The notes: a model not told the origin generated them from the letters alone. A stretch of 64,000 nucleotides of DNA from Clostridiaceae bacterium (GCA_902363735.1 CABJBA010000010.1:1-64000); one strand, 5' to 3'. Counted from the first letter of the stretch, positions 1-8,544 are shown. Numbers and translations are program-made.

Positions 1-29
1 TGTGTTACTGTCTCAGCAGCAACTTTCAT

Positions 30-58
30 AGTCTATCATGGTCAGCAGTTTCTGTCAA
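30..58 (-). promoter_or_regulatory. Strong sigma-A promoter P2, probably of an rRNA operon beyond the left edge
   Basis: On the minus strand a perfect -35 TTGACA (53-58) is followed after exactly 17 bp by TAGACT (30-35). It lies about 110 bp downstream of a second promoter of the same quality. Tandem consensus promoters pointing into a non-coding leader are typical of clostridial rRNA operons. The 16S gene itself would be outside the window, so the rRNA assignment is inference. Confidence 0.65.
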
Positions 59-146
59 CCACTTTTTTACTTTTCTTCCAATCTTTTTCATCAGTCACTG
101 ATGTGCTTGAAAGAAGTTTTTGCCGCCTGTTTCAGCGGCGAGTTAT

Positions 147-175
147 ATCATAACAAAGGCGGCGACAAATGTCAA
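147..175 (-). promoter_or_regulatory. Strong sigma-A promoter P1, tandem with P2
   Basis: The minus strand carries TTGACA (170-175), a 17-bp spacer and TATGAT (147-152). It is followed by a GC-rich hairpin (GCCGC...GCGGC, about 121-141). No open reading frame follows before the window edge. With P2 it forms a two-promoter array reading leftward. Confidence 0.65.
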
Positions 176-240
176 CACTTTTTTCATTGTTTTTTACCTA
201 TTTTTTACCTTTCAACCTTTCTTCTATCTTTTATTAAACA

Positions 241-269
241 GAAGGAGAGGAATCAGCTCCCCCTCCTTC
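241..269 (-). terminator. Hairpin terminator downstream of the VanW-like gene
   Basis: Read on the minus strand, this forms a 12-bp stem (with G-U pairs) and a 5-nt loop, followed by TGTTTAATAAAAG. The T-tract is weak. On the plus strand the stem has mismatches, so it most likely ends transcription of the VanW-like gene before the rRNA-type promoters. Confidence 0.5.
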
Positions 270-398
270 TTAAATGAAACATCTTTTGTACATATGGAAT
301 CATCATCTGAAATTCAACTGTTCGTATCGATATTAAAAATATAACCATATATAGTTAATCTGATCTCTCTTGTGCCGGAAACATTTAATGAATGAAAA

Positions 399-1979
399 TC
401 ATGAAACTCCGGGACCTATTTCCACCGGCTTATTTTCTCCTGGTCCTGCACCGGGAGCTGGTGCCTGTGCTTCTGTTTCATTGCTTCCTCGCTCTTCTCC
501 TCCGCTCACTGCTGTTTCTTCCGGCAATGGAGTTTCTTCCTGAGGTAAAGATTCAGGAGTTGATTGTGATGTTTCTCCTGGAATTACGACTCCTGAAGTA
601 TTCCTCTTCATTACACCTGGCTTTCCTCTATAGGTGCTGGTATGAAAATAATCTTCTTTAATCACTGTTCCTTCTTTCGATGTGATGAGGTATGTTTTCC
701 ACGATGTTCCGTTTACTGCCTTGGTTGTTTCTACTTCCTGTCCTGGCTGCAAAGTCTGGTCTTCTTCATATTCCGGAGCAGGAGGATCGTATATTTTTGT
801 CTTTTCTGATCTCATGGAACGGGTTACACCTTCTTCCAGAATCGGTTTTGCCACAATGGATATGGTGATCTTTTTATTTTCAAAGACAGCACGGATAGCA
901 ACAGATGTATCCGCCTTATTGACGAAACGCAGGTCTGGACCGCTATAGCCGTCATAGCTGACCATAGCATCCTCTCCGGGAGTAACATAAGACGGTTCAA
1001 AGCTGTGGGCATGGCGTTCAGTGGAATCAATCCCGGCAAAAATCATGGCATTGTAAAGAGTGGAAGAAACCTGGCAGACACCGCCCCCCGGTTCTTCGAC
1101 AAACTTTCCATTCCGGTAAGCTCCGGCTGGTTTATATCCTCTTTCCAGAGTTCGGTTTCCTGTAGTTTTATTAAAAGAAAACTCATCTCCTGGAAACAGG
1201 ATCAATCCATCCAATGCCTGAACAGCCAGATCTATGTTGTTATTTCTGTTTTGGTTGCTGGTTGCTGTGGTTTCAAACTTGCCGATAACCTTGTATTCCT
1301 GTTTTGCCTGGGCGGATGTGACGGAGGGAGCAATGGCGTTCGCTGAAACCTGAACCTGTCCGTCAAACTTCCTCTCCTGAACCAGATTCAAAATATCCCG
1401 GATTGCTTTTTCACGGTCTACTGCGCTCCCCGGCTCTCCATCGGAGTAAATCCACTGATTGCCTTTCTTATTCCGTCCTGTCAATTGAGAATTTACAGGA
1501 GGTTTGTCCCATTTAGAAGCGGTCTTTTCCACTTGTTCCTTTATATGCTCCTCTATATCCGTTAACTCCAAAGGATATACGCCGCCTTTGGCCTCAGAGT
1601 AGATTTGTTCTAACAGGATGTCCACCTTTTCCTGTAAGGGATATTGCAAAGACTCTGTTTTATCATTGTATATGAGCTTCATATCCCAGGAATAAGCCTG
1701 GAGAATCTTTTTCCTGGCCTCTTCTTTTGTGAGTCCGGTAATGGAGATATCGTCTACCCATACATCCTCTTTTATTTGATCCTTTGTTTCCTCAATATCC
1801 GGCTCACTGCTTTGGCCTGCTGCACTTAAGTCTGTTCCTTTATTATTTTCCTTCCCCCTGGAAATGGAGGACATTAATAAAACAATCAAAATGGCAAATA
1901 AGCCAATCAAAAGCGCTATCCGTATCATAAAAGCAGTTTTCGACCTCTTTCTGGATCTTCCTCTGCCTATGCTTCCCAT
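399..1979 (-). CDS. VanW-family membrane-anchored protein with C-terminal G5-like domain
   Basis: The product is a 526-aa cell-envelope protein. A basic N-terminus (GRGRSRKRSK) precedes one hydrophobic segment at about residues 17-38, so the rest should lie outside the cell. A putative peptidoglycan-binding region (about 70-220) is followed by the VanW domain (about 230-370), with the characteristic FPGDEFSFN and GGGVCQVSSTLYNA motifs. A G5-like stretch follows (about 385-440), then a Pro/Glu/Gly-rich tail that probably sits in the wall. The start has a strong GAAGGAGGGA ribosome binding site. The biochemical role of VanW is not established; despite the name this is not evidence for vancomycin resistance, since no vanHAX genes are nearby. 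Confidence 0.88.
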   Translation of the reverse strand: MGSIGRGRSRKRSKTAFMIRIALLIGLFAILIVLLMSSISRGKENNKGTDLSAAGQSSEPDIEETKDQIKEDVWVDDISITGLTKEEARKKILQAYSWDMKLIYNDKTESLQYPLQEKVDILLEQIYSEAKGGVYPLELTDIEEHIKEQVEKTASKWDKPPVNSQLTGRNKKGNQWIYSDGEPGSAVDREKAIRDILNLVQERKFDGQVQVSANAIAPSVTSAQAKQEYKVIGKFETTATSNQNRNNNIDLAVQALDGLILFPGDEFSFNKTTGNRTLERGYKPAGAYRNGKFVEEPGGGVCQVSSTLYNAMIFAGIDSTERHAHSFEPSYVTPGEDAMVSYDGYSGPDLRFVNKADTSVAIRAVFENKKITISIVAKPILEEGVTRSMRSEKTKIYDPPAPEYEEDQTLQPGQEVETTKAVNGTSWKTYLITSKEGTVIKEDYFHTSTYRGKPGVMKRNTSGVVIPGETSQSTPESLPQEETPLPEETAVSGGEERGSNETEAQAPAPGAGPGENKPVEIGPGVS

Positions 1980-2071
1980 AATCAGTCCCTCCTTCCTCTT
2001 CTGTGCAAACCTTTAATCACTGTATAGTTCTTAGGATTATAGCAGTAAGTTGTGGAGATTTTGTGGATAAA

Positions 2072-2104
2072 TAAAAAAAAGCACCATCTTTTTTGACGGT
2101 GCTA
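2072..2104 (-). terminator. Intrinsic terminator of the NlpC/P60 gene
   Basis: On the minus strand the stem AGCACCGTC / GATGGTGCT has an A-rich loop and is followed by eight T residues. It begins about 9 bp after the NlpC/P60 stop codon. This is a textbook rho-independent terminator. Confidence 0.9.
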
Positions 2105-2112
2105 TGAGTTTC

Positions 2113-2667
2113 TTATGTTCCACTTCCATTTAAAATCCGTCTGATAGAAAGGATGGGCATAAAATCCACCTGGGATATTTTTATCCCATCCTCTGGGCCG
2201 CTTGCATGAATCAGTTGATTATTTCCTGCGTATATACCAATATGGCCTATGTAAGATACAAGATCCCCTGGCTGCGCAAATTCCAGACTGCCTACATCAA
2301 CTCCCGCATTTCCCTGGTCTTTGGAAATTCTTGGAAGATTGATTCCAAAGTTTTGGTAAATGCTCATTACAAACCCGGAACAATCAGCACCTTCTGTAAG
2401 GCTGGAACCTCCGTACACATAGGGATTTCCAATAAACTGTCTGGCATAAGCCGCTACCTGCTCCCCTAGTGCGGCATTGGCAAATGCGGTCTGGGGCGCC
2501 TGGGTTTTTATATTTGCTCCGGGACCGGAGACAGCAGATTCCTCAACAGGAGGCGGTGGGGCCACAATTGGGATTTCTGTTTCTGCTTTAACGGAATATA
2601 CATTTCCAAATACGATCATCATACCTGTAAGTAGAACTGTTGTCAGCTTTTTCCTGTGCATTTTCAT
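2113..2667 (-). CDS. Secreted NlpC/P60 peptidoglycan endopeptidase
   Basis: This 184-aa protein has an N-terminal signal peptide (basic MKMHRKK, hydrophobic core, cleavage near VKA-ET at about residue 28). A Pro-rich linker leads to an NlpC/P60 domain from about residue 68. The catalytic triad is visible: Cys96 in GADCSGFV, His142 in GHIGIYAG, and His154 in LIHAS as the third polar residue. The family cleaves the D-Glu-diamino-acid bond in peptide stems, suggesting a wall-remodelling role. No wall-binding repeats are fused to it, so it is a minimal catalytic form. It is monocistronic, with its own promoter/operator region and terminator. Confidence 0.92.
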   Translation of the reverse strand: MKMHRKKLTTVLLTGMMIVFGNVYSVKAETEIPIVAPPPPVEESAVSGPGANIKTQAPQTAFANAALGEQVAAYARQFIGNPYVYGGSSLTEGADCSGFVMSIYQNFGINLPRISKDQGNAGVDVGSLEFAQPGDLVSYIGHIGIYAGNNQLIHASGPEDGIKISQVDFMPILSIRRILNGSGT

Positions 2668-2719
2668 TTTTTCTCCTGGAGTTATTTTTTATCAGGCAAA
2701 ACCTGTTGTATATTTTGCA

Positions 2720-2749
2720 TTAGTTTAAGTACATGTTCACTTAAGTCAA
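2720..2749 (-). promoter_or_regulatory. NlpC/P60 promoter with overlapping palindrome
   Basis: The minus strand has TTGACT (2744-2749) with a weak -10 TAAACT after 16 bp. The whole spacer is an inverted repeat, TTAAGT-N8-ACTTAA (2725-2744), shaped like a repressor operator. The -35 overlaps the stop codon of the upstream DUF1062 gene. Confidence 0.45.
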
Positions 2750-3366
2750 ATTATACTGTCACCAGTTGGGCATGTCAAGACATCCTTTTTTATCTGTAAA
2801 ATCATACCGTCTTTTGCCTTGGACTTGGGAGACAGCGGTTGACTCTGATTGAAAATCAGCCCTTTGTCAAACCATTTTTTTACTATATTTCTGGAAACAC
2901 CAAGCTGTCGGACCAGTAAGATATCCACCCTTAAATCGAAACCGAAAGATATTTTTACATGGACTTCCATGTGGTATTCCATGCTGCAGGGAAAAGAAGT
3001 ATCTCTTTCTTCTATAGAATATTCTGGTTTTTCAGCAGTTATCTCTGCTTTGTTTCCGGCAAATAGAGCCCGGTCATTTCCATATCTTTCTGCCAGGACC
3101 GGATCATTGCTTAAAAAGCCCTTATACTCCTCTTCATCAAAACCAGCTGCTTCTACCCGTTCCCATACCGTCATGTTCCAGGATGTCTCGCATTTGCTGC
3201 ACCGGTATATAAGCCATACATCGATAAGCCGCCCATTCGCATTAACTCTGAATTTCTTGCTGTTTCTAAATTCTGTTTTTATTCCGCATTTGGGGCATCT
3301 TCTTAAGACGGAAGGAAGGTGGGAATGGGTGATAATCCATTCTTTTTGAACATTCAAGTTTATCAT
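2746..3366 (-). CDS. DUF1062 domain protein
   Basis: This 206-aa soluble protein matches the DUF1062 family of Firmicutes, of unknown function. The N-terminal part carries two CxxC pairs (CPKCG near residue 24 and CSKCE near 56), suggesting a zinc ribbon. The C-terminal third (from about 150, LRVDILLVRQLGVSRNIVKKW) resembles a small S4-like RNA-binding or HTH segment. RBS GGAGAGCA precedes the ATG. No operon partner; CD3324 lies upstream on the same strand behind a terminator. Confidence 0.8.
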   Translation of the reverse strand: MINLNVQKEWIITHSHLPSVLRRCPKCGIKTEFRNSKKFRVNANGRLIDVWLIYRCSKCETSWNMTVWERVEAAGFDEEEYKGFLSNDPVLAERYGNDRALFAGNKAEITAEKPEYSIEERDTSFPCSMEYHMEVHVKISFGFDLRVDILLVRQLGVSRNIVKKWFDKGLIFNQSQPLSPKSKAKDGMILQIKKDVLTCPTGDSII

Positions 3367-3453
3367 TGCTCTCCATTCTTTTCTTTCTTTTCAAAAATAA
3401 CGGTATCATCTCCTGCTCTTTCTTCCTACCTCATACTCTTTTATGAAACAAAG

Positions 3454-3491
3454 AAAAGGCAGTACATCATGTTTCCAATGTACTGCCTTTT
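3454..3491. terminator. Bidirectional terminator between CD3324 and DUF1062
   Basis: A perfect 14-bp inverted repeat AAAAGGCAGTACAT / ATGTACTGCCTTTT with a 10-nt loop. The stop codon of the CD3324-family gene (3467-3469) lies at the stem/loop junction, so the hairpin ends that gene very tightly. A and T runs on both sides make it work in either direction. Confidence 0.85.
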
Positions 3492-3772
3492 CTTATTTTT
3501 TTATTTTTCTTTTCCTGAAGCACAATCCTTTGAATGCTTTTTTCTGACAGGAAATACTGTTCTGCAAGAAGCTTTACACAGCTGCCCGAAATATAATCCC
3601 TATAAATAGAGGAGTCTCTTGTCTTTCTTTCCTCTCTTGCACCTGTACATTCGCCCCAGGTCCGTTTATTTTCCTGTTTCCTTGGGATGTAAACGTATTC
3701 TCCATCCACATATTTTTGAATTAATTCCACCAGTTCCTCCGGCAGAATCTCATTTGCCTTCTGATAGCGCAT
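3467..3772 (-). CDS. CD3324-family small HTH protein (Mor-like)
   Basis: The product is about 101 aa and starts MRYQKANEILPEEL, the usual opening of the CD3324 family, then YIP..R..WGE and a C-terminal helix-turn-helix (SGSCVKLLAEQYFLSEKSIQRIV). The start at 3772 is preferred over an upstream ATG at 3811 because a GGGAGGCGGC ribosome binding site lies just before it and family members begin here. Homologues resemble the C-terminal DNA-binding region of Mor transcription activators. Target genes are unknown. Confidence 0.82.
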   Translation of the reverse strand: MRYQKANEILPEELVELIQKYVDGEYVYIPRKQENKRTWGECTGAREERKTRDSSIYRDYISGSCVKLLAEQYFLSEKSIQRIVLQEKKNKKIRKGSTLET

Positions 3773-4000
3773 TGCCGCCTCCCAAACATATTTTTCTGTC
3801 CGGAATAGCAAAGGCTACACAATTACTTCTCTATTTTCACTGCATAACCTGTGCTATGCGGCTTTTACGGGTTCTGTCATAATATAAGTTCGCCTCCTTA
3901 AGGTAAAACTGTCCGATTTTAATGCTGATTTTTCCATTGTACCACAAGAAACCTCTGGGAAAAACCTCATTTTTATTCCAGAATCATCTGTGACCCGGGT

Positions 4001-4663
4001 CTACACGTTTTTAATGACTATACCTAAATATTTTGCCAGCTCTGCAGCCTGGTATAAATCCACCACTGCTCCCCTCACCTCATGGCAATTTTCGGAAAGC
4101 ACCAGGCTGTGTATGATGCTGTCAGTAAAATCCATTCCTGCCATCAAGGTTTGAAAAAAACTGACATGTTCCAAGTTGGCCCGGCTCCATTCCACTGCTT
4201 TGCACCGGCACTGGGACAGGGAACCTCCTTGAATCTGAGTATCGGAAAAACGGATTTGCTCAAGTTTAGAGGAATCAAAATTAACATAATTAAAATTGCT
4301 GTTTTCTACCAATGTATGGAGCATGGTATTTCCGCAGAATTTTGCACCCATTCCTTTGGAGGAGCGGAATAAAATCCGGTTAAAGTAGCTGTTCTCAAAG
4401 CTGCAATTAGAAATATCACAGGACTGGAATATAACATCAGTAAATTCTCCTTTTTCAAAATTGCAATCCTGAAACATGCAGTTTTCAAATAGAACCGCTG
4501 AAAAACGCATGGAGGAAAAGTTCCCTCCCTCTACCCGCAGGTTTCTTATGAGAACATCCTTAACCGTTTCTTCTTCATCTTTTTTGTTATATAGTTCAGC
4601 CTCATCTTCCAGAATCCACTCCATTTCTACCGGAAGGATGGGCGTAAGAATTTTTCCAGCCAT
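4001..4663 (-). CDS. Pentapeptide-repeat protein
   Basis: This 220-aa protein is a stack of degenerate five-residue repeats of the A(D/N)LxX type (for example FENCMFQDCNF, SFENSYFNRILF, NFNYVNFDSSKLEQ). They run from about residue 40 to 195 and are expected to fold as a right-handed quadrilateral beta-helix. Some family members bind DNA gyrase, but most have no known role, and nothing here identifies a target. The start at 4663 follows GAAAGGAG with 6-nt spacing. A longer upstream frame lacks this and its extra residues look non-coding. Confidence 0.85.
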   Translation of the reverse strand: MAGKILTPILPVEMEWILEDEAELYNKKDEEETVKDVLIRNLRVEGGNFSSMRFSAVLFENCMFQDCNFEKGEFTDVIFQSCDISNCSFENSYFNRILFRSSKGMGAKFCGNTMLHTLVENSNFNYVNFDSSKLEQIRFSDTQIQGGSLSQCRCKAVEWSRANLEHVSFFQTLMAGMDFTDSIIHSLVLSENCHEVRGAVVDLYQAAELAKYLGIVIKNV

Positions 4664-4799
4664 TTTTTCTCCTTTCAAAAAACACAATTGCTTTCCAGGA
4701 CATTTTACCACAATTCTGCACATATTCCATCTGAAAGATAAGAATTTGTATACATAGGCAATAACTATTAATTGCACACTAAACCGGTAAAACTGCCGA

Positions 4800-4829
4800 T
4801 TGGATTTTTGCCATTACTTTGCTTATAAT
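4800..4829 (+). promoter_or_regulatory. Promoter of the acyl-CoA operon
   Basis: TTGGAT (4800-4805), an 18-bp spacer and a perfect TATAAT (4824-4829), giving a leader of about 48 nt before the first acyl-CoA dehydrogenase. It faces away from the pentapeptide gene. The convergent LysR gene at the far end of the operon is a candidate regulator, but no clear LysR box could be assigned. Confidence 0.65.
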
Positions 4830-4883
4830 AAATGCAGTAAGATTGTTAAAAATTTATTAATCAAATTTCAGGAGGAAAAGAAC

Positions 4884-6068
4884 ATGAGCAAATTATCCAA
4901 AGAAGAATTTCAGTCATACCTGATGCAGATTCGGAAGCTGGCAGAAGGTCCTCTGGAGGATATCCAGAAGGAAGTGGAAGTTACAAATAAATTCCCTCAG
5001 GAATTTTATGACTTAAGCATTGAGAACGACTTATACCGCTGCGCTCTTCCAGTGGAATACGGAGGCTATGGGTTATCTGAACTGGAAATTCTCCAGGTAC
5101 AGGAGGAATTTTCCAGGGGACCGGGCGGAATGAGAATGCATCTTCACTATGCCATGGACTTAAACTGGAGAATTTTAGATGATTACGGCACAAAGGAGCT
5201 AAAGGACGAATATATGCATAAGTTCCAGGATAAATCCGTTTTCACCTGTTTTGCGCTGACAGAAGCCACAGGGGGAACTGGCGCTGACTTACATACCCTG
5301 GCTGTAAAAGAGGGGGATTCTTATGTTTTAAATGGAGAAAAAACTCTCATTTCCCATACTGACTGCTGTGAGTTTGCTTATGTAATCGCCGTAACCAATC
5401 CAGACTCTCATAAGGATGACAGACTTTCCGCATTTTTTGTTCCAATGGATGCGCCTGGATTTGAAGTTATCAACATGCCTCATATGATGGGCTGCCGCGG
5501 AGCCGGACACGGGGACTTAAAATTTACCGACTGCAAAATTGATAAGAAGTATTTGCTTGGAAAAGAAGGTCAGGGACTGGAAATTGCCATGCATTCCTTA
5601 TCGGTTTCCCGTGCTCATATTGCAGCAAGCAACTTGGGGATGGCCCAGAGAATGCTGGAGCTTTCCCTTCAGTATTCCAATGACCGGGTAACTTTCGGAA
5701 AGCCGATCGGAACCCGTCAGGCTATCCGCTGCAAGATTGCAGATATGTCTATGATGGTTCATGCTCTCCGCTGCATGGTATACGACTTTGCAAAGTCTTA
5801 TGAGGAGTGCCCCACCGGTGAATACATTGAGGAAAAAGCAGCTATGTGCAAGCTTTACAGCATTGATACCACCAGAAGAGTCAGCGATGAGATGCTGGAA
5901 ATCTTCGGCGGTGTCGGCTACTTTGAAGACTGCAAATATGGACCAGTTGAGAGGCTTTACCGCGACTGCCGGGCTATGTGGTTAGAAGAAGGCGCTCCTA
6001 CTGTTCAGCGCATTACCATTTCCAGAAATACCATCAAGCATGGCGGCAAGATGGAATACGTCATCTGA
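4884..6068 (+). CDS. Acyl-CoA dehydrogenase family protein (first of two)
   Basis: The 394-aa flavoprotein has the acyl-CoA dehydrogenase fold: N-terminal helical domain, middle beta domain (FALTEATGGTGAD, FAD/substrate contacts) and C-terminal helical domain with RVTFGKPIGTRQAIRCKIADM and IFGGVGYFEDC. A Glu in WLEEGAPTVQR fills the usual catalytic base position. The start at 4884 follows CAGGAGGAAAAG. It shares only family-level resemblance with the second dehydrogenase of the operon, so the two may act on different acyl-CoAs or opposite steps. Electrons would pass to EtfBA encoded downstream. Substrate unknown; CaiA-like crotonobetainyl-CoA reductase is one possibility. Confidence 0.9.
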   Translation: MSKLSKEEFQSYLMQIRKLAEGPLEDIQKEVEVTNKFPQEFYDLSIENDLYRCALPVEYGGYGLSELEILQVQEEFSRGPGGMRMHLHYAMDLNWRILDDYGTKELKDEYMHKFQDKSVFTCFALTEATGGTGADLHTLAVKEGDSYVLNGEKTLISHTDCCEFAYVIAVTNPDSHKDDRLSAFFVPMDAPGFEVINMPHMMGCRGAGHGDLKFTDCKIDKKYLLGKEGQGLEIAMHSLSVSRAHIAASNLGMAQRMLELSLQYSNDRVTFGKPIGTRQAIRCKIADMSMMVHALRCMVYDFAKSYEECPTGEYIEEKAAMCKLYSIDTTRRVSDEMLEIFGGVGYFEDCKYGPVERLYRDCRAMWLEEGAPTVQRITISRNTIKHGGKMEYVI

Positions 6069-6082
6069 TAGAAATTTAACTG

Positions 6083-6113
6083 GGGTCATAGGTTCGGACC
6101 GGACCAATGACCC
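6083..6113 (+). other. Intra-operon hairpin between dehydrogenase and CoA-transferase
   Basis: GGGTCAT / ATGACCC flank an inner GGTTC/GGACC stem with a 5-nt loop, giving roughly 12 pairs with one A-A mismatch. It is followed only by TATTTTATC. It could be an RNA processing or stabilising element, or a leaky terminator setting the ratio of the first gene to the rest. Confidence 0.5.
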
Positions 6114-6135
6114 TATTTTATCAAGGAGGTTTTTG

Positions 6136-7362
6136 ATGAAACCATTAGAGGGAGTAAAAATTGTTGATTTGACCACTTATCTTGCAGCACCTACTACTGT
6201 CCGCGTTCTTGGAGAATGGGGAGCTGACTGCATTAAAATTGAATCCGCCAAAGGCGATCCTGCCAGAACCCAGGGGGCAGTCTTTAACATGCCTTATGAG
6301 GATGAGGAAAATCTGGCATTCGATGTGGCTAATATGAACAAACGGTTCATTACCCTGGATTTAAAATCAGAAAAAGGGATTGAAATTGCATACAGGCTTT
6401 TGGAGGAAGCGGATGTCTTTGTAACCAATACCAGAACAAAATCCTTAAAAAAGCTGGGACTTGACTATGATACCTTAAAGGAAAAATTTCCAAGACTGGT
6501 ATTTGCCCAGGTTCTGGGATATGGGGAAAAGGGACCGGAAAAGGATACGGCAGGCTTTGATGTGACCTGTTATATGGCAAGAGGAGGGGTTTTCGGCACC
6601 ACGGTCAACAGAGGGGATGCTCCTATGATCCCTACCAACGGCTTTGGAGACTTCCAGGTGGCTCTGGGGCTTGCCTCCGGCATATGCGCTGCTCTTTATG
6701 CCCGTGAGAAATCGGGAAAAGGCGATAAAATCACGGTAGGACTTCACCACAGCGCTGTTTATGCTTTAAGCACAGGAGTTATTTCTGCCCAGTATGGAAA
6801 TCAGTATCCAAAGAGCCGGAAAGAAGTTCCCAATCCATTTAACAACGTTTACCGCACCAGCGACCAGAAATGGGTGGTCATGTGCTGTCCTGAATATGAC
6901 CGTGACTATGAAAAAATTATGACTCTGGTGGGGCGGCCTGATATGATTGGCAATCCCCGTTACATGAAGTGCGCAGAGGTTAACAGCAATCACCTGAATC
7001 AGGAGGTTATTGATATATTAGATGATGCCATTGGAGCATTCACAAGAAGCAATCTTCTTTCCATGTTTAAAGCCAATGACTTAGCCTGCGAAGCAGCTTA
7101 TGAGCCTCTTGATATGTATGAGGATGAACAGGTGTGGGCCAATAATATCATTACAAAAATCCCTTATCCATCCGGTGAACGCTATATGCCTACCAACCCG
7201 GTAAACTTCTCTTCCATGGGGAACCCGGAATACCGTATCGGTGGCTCTCAGGGCGCACACACAGTGGAAATCATGAAAAGTCTGGGCTATAGCCAGGGCG
7301 AAATAGAAGAAGCTCTGACTTCTGGTGCAGCAGCCGATGAAACAAAACTGAAAAAGCTTTGA
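6136..7362 (+). CDS. CaiB/BaiF type III CoA-transferase
   Basis: This 408-aa family III CoA-transferase starts with MKPLEGVKIVDLTTYLAAP. The catalytic Asp of the family is expected in GFDVTCYMARGG (about residue 142). Such enzymes move CoA between carboxylic acids, as CaiB does between gamma-butyrobetainyl-CoA and carnitine. Here it would load the pathway's acid substrate at the expense of the product acyl-CoA. An AAGGAGG ribosome binding site sets the start at 6136; an upstream in-frame ATG overlaps the preceding gene. Placed between two dehydrogenases and Etf, it marks a CoA-linked reductive or oxidative acid pathway. Confidence 0.9.
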   Translation: MKPLEGVKIVDLTTYLAAPTTVRVLGEWGADCIKIESAKGDPARTQGAVFNMPYEDEENLAFDVANMNKRFITLDLKSEKGIEIAYRLLEEADVFVTNTRTKSLKKLGLDYDTLKEKFPRLVFAQVLGYGEKGPEKDTAGFDVTCYMARGGVFGTTVNRGDAPMIPTNGFGDFQVALGLASGICAALYAREKSGKGDKITVGLHHSAVYALSTGVISAQYGNQYPKSRKEVPNPFNNVYRTSDQKWVVMCCPEYDRDYEKIMTLVGRPDMIGNPRYMKCAEVNSNHLNQEVIDILDDAIGAFTRSNLLSMFKANDLACEAAYEPLDMYEDEQVWANNIITKIPYPSGERYMPTNPVNFSSMGNPEYRIGGSQGAHTVEIMKSLGYSQGEIEEALTSGAAADETKLKKL

Positions 7363-7385
7363 TAAGACAAATGGAAAGGTGAGAT

Positions 7386-8531
7386 ATGATGAGTTTATTA
7401 TACACCGAAGAACAAAAAGAGCTGCTGGCCCTGGTAAGGGAGATGGCAGAAAAAGAAATTAAACCTTATGTACAGGAAGCTGACGAAAAGGGCCATTGTC
7501 CCAAAGAACTATTCCGGTGGGGATTTGATATGGGACTTCATATGCTGGAAATTCCTGAAGAGTACGGCGGTACCGGCTTAAGCTACGAGACCACTGCTAT
7601 GATTTTTGAAGAGCTGGCAAAAGTAGATGCCGGATATGCCATTACCTTTGTAACCACCTTTGTGGCCCTGAGGAATGTAATTTTGGCAGGCACCAAGGAA
7701 CAGGGACAGTATTTTGCTGATAAGATCTCTCCCGGAGGCTTTGCAGGTTTTGCATTAACAGAGCCCAATGCAGGTTCTGACCCGGCTGCCATGAGAGCAA
7801 CAGCTGTTAGAGATGGAGATGAATTTATTTTAAACGGGACAAAGACCTTTATTACAAACGGCGCTATTTCTGATGTGTTTGTGGGATTCTTTAAGACTGA
7901 TCCTCTTGCAGGCCACCGGGGAATCTCTGCCTTTATCGTTGATGCAGATGCAGCCGGAGTGACGGTGGGGGCGCATGAAAATAAAATGGGGCTCCGCCTT
8001 TCCAATACCACGGATCTTATTTTTGAAAATGTCCGGGTAAAGGCCTCTGCCATGGTGGGGCCGGAAGGCTCAGGCTTTAAGCTGGCCTTAAACGCATTGA
8101 ACTTATCCCGCGCCTTTGTCGCCACTTTAGCTGTAGGCATTATGCAGAGAGCCCTTGATGAATCCGTTAAATATGCAAAGGAACGGAAGCAGTTTAACAC
8201 TCCTATTATCAAATTCCAGATGGTTCAGGCTTTGTTAGCAGATATGGCGATTAAGATAGAAGCTTCCAGGTGTCTGGTCAACAACACCATGCGAATGATG
8301 GATCAGGGCATTATGGTTCAGAAGGAAGGCTCCATCTGCAAAACATTTGTGTCTGACTGCGCCCAGGAAGTGACCTCCAATGCGGTGCAGATATTCGGAG
8401 GATACGGATTCAGCAAGGAATATCCGGTTGAAAAACTGATGAGAGACTCCAAGGTATTCCAGATCTTTGAGGGTGCGAACCAGATCCAGAGAATGACCAT
8501 TGCAAATGTACTAGAAAAGGAATATCACTAA
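7386..8531 (+). CDS. Acyl-CoA dehydrogenase (second of two)
   Basis: This 381-aa enzyme is very typical of the short-chain acyl-CoA dehydrogenase group. It has FALTEPNAGSDPAAM in the FAD/substrate region, RKQFNTPIIKFQMVQALLADM, and a C-terminal IFEGANQIQRM in which the Glu is the catalytic base. Alternative starts at 7386 and 7389 cannot be separated (GAAAGGTGAG upstream). It is followed after 13 bp by etfB, the classic arrangement of a dehydrogenase with its electron transfer flavoprotein. The Etf here may take part in electron bifurcation, but the sequence does not prove it. Confidence 0.92.
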   Translation: MMSLLYTEEQKELLALVREMAEKEIKPYVQEADEKGHCPKELFRWGFDMGLHMLEIPEEYGGTGLSYETTAMIFEELAKVDAGYAITFVTTFVALRNVILAGTKEQGQYFADKISPGGFAGFALTEPNAGSDPAAMRATAVRDGDEFILNGTKTFITNGAISDVFVGFFKTDPLAGHRGISAFIVDADAAGVTVGAHENKMGLRLSNTTDLIFENVRVKASAMVGPEGSGFKLALNALNLSRAFVATLAVGIMQRALDESVKYAKERKQFNTPIIKFQMVQALLADMAIKIEASRCLVNNTMRMMDQGIMVQKEGSICKTFVSDCAQEVTSNAVQIFGGYGFSKEYPVEKLMRDSKVFQIFEGANQIQRMTIANVLEKEYH

Positions 8532-8544
8532 GGGAGGTTGGAAA

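Noticed and set aside
38..344. Overlapping small plus-strand frames near the left edge
   Set aside because: They run through the two minus-strand promoters and a terminator, lack ribosome binding sites and look like AT-rich chance frames.
399..1979. Vancomycin resistance cluster, because of the VanW-like gene
   Set aside because: VanW-domain proteins are widespread in clostridia; no vanH, vanA/B, vanX or VanRS genes are present here.
3838..3885. Eight-codon upstream frame (MTEPVKAA) in the CD3324 leader as a regulatory peptide
   Set aside because: An AAGGAGG lies upstream, but spacing is long and nothing else supports translation or regulation.
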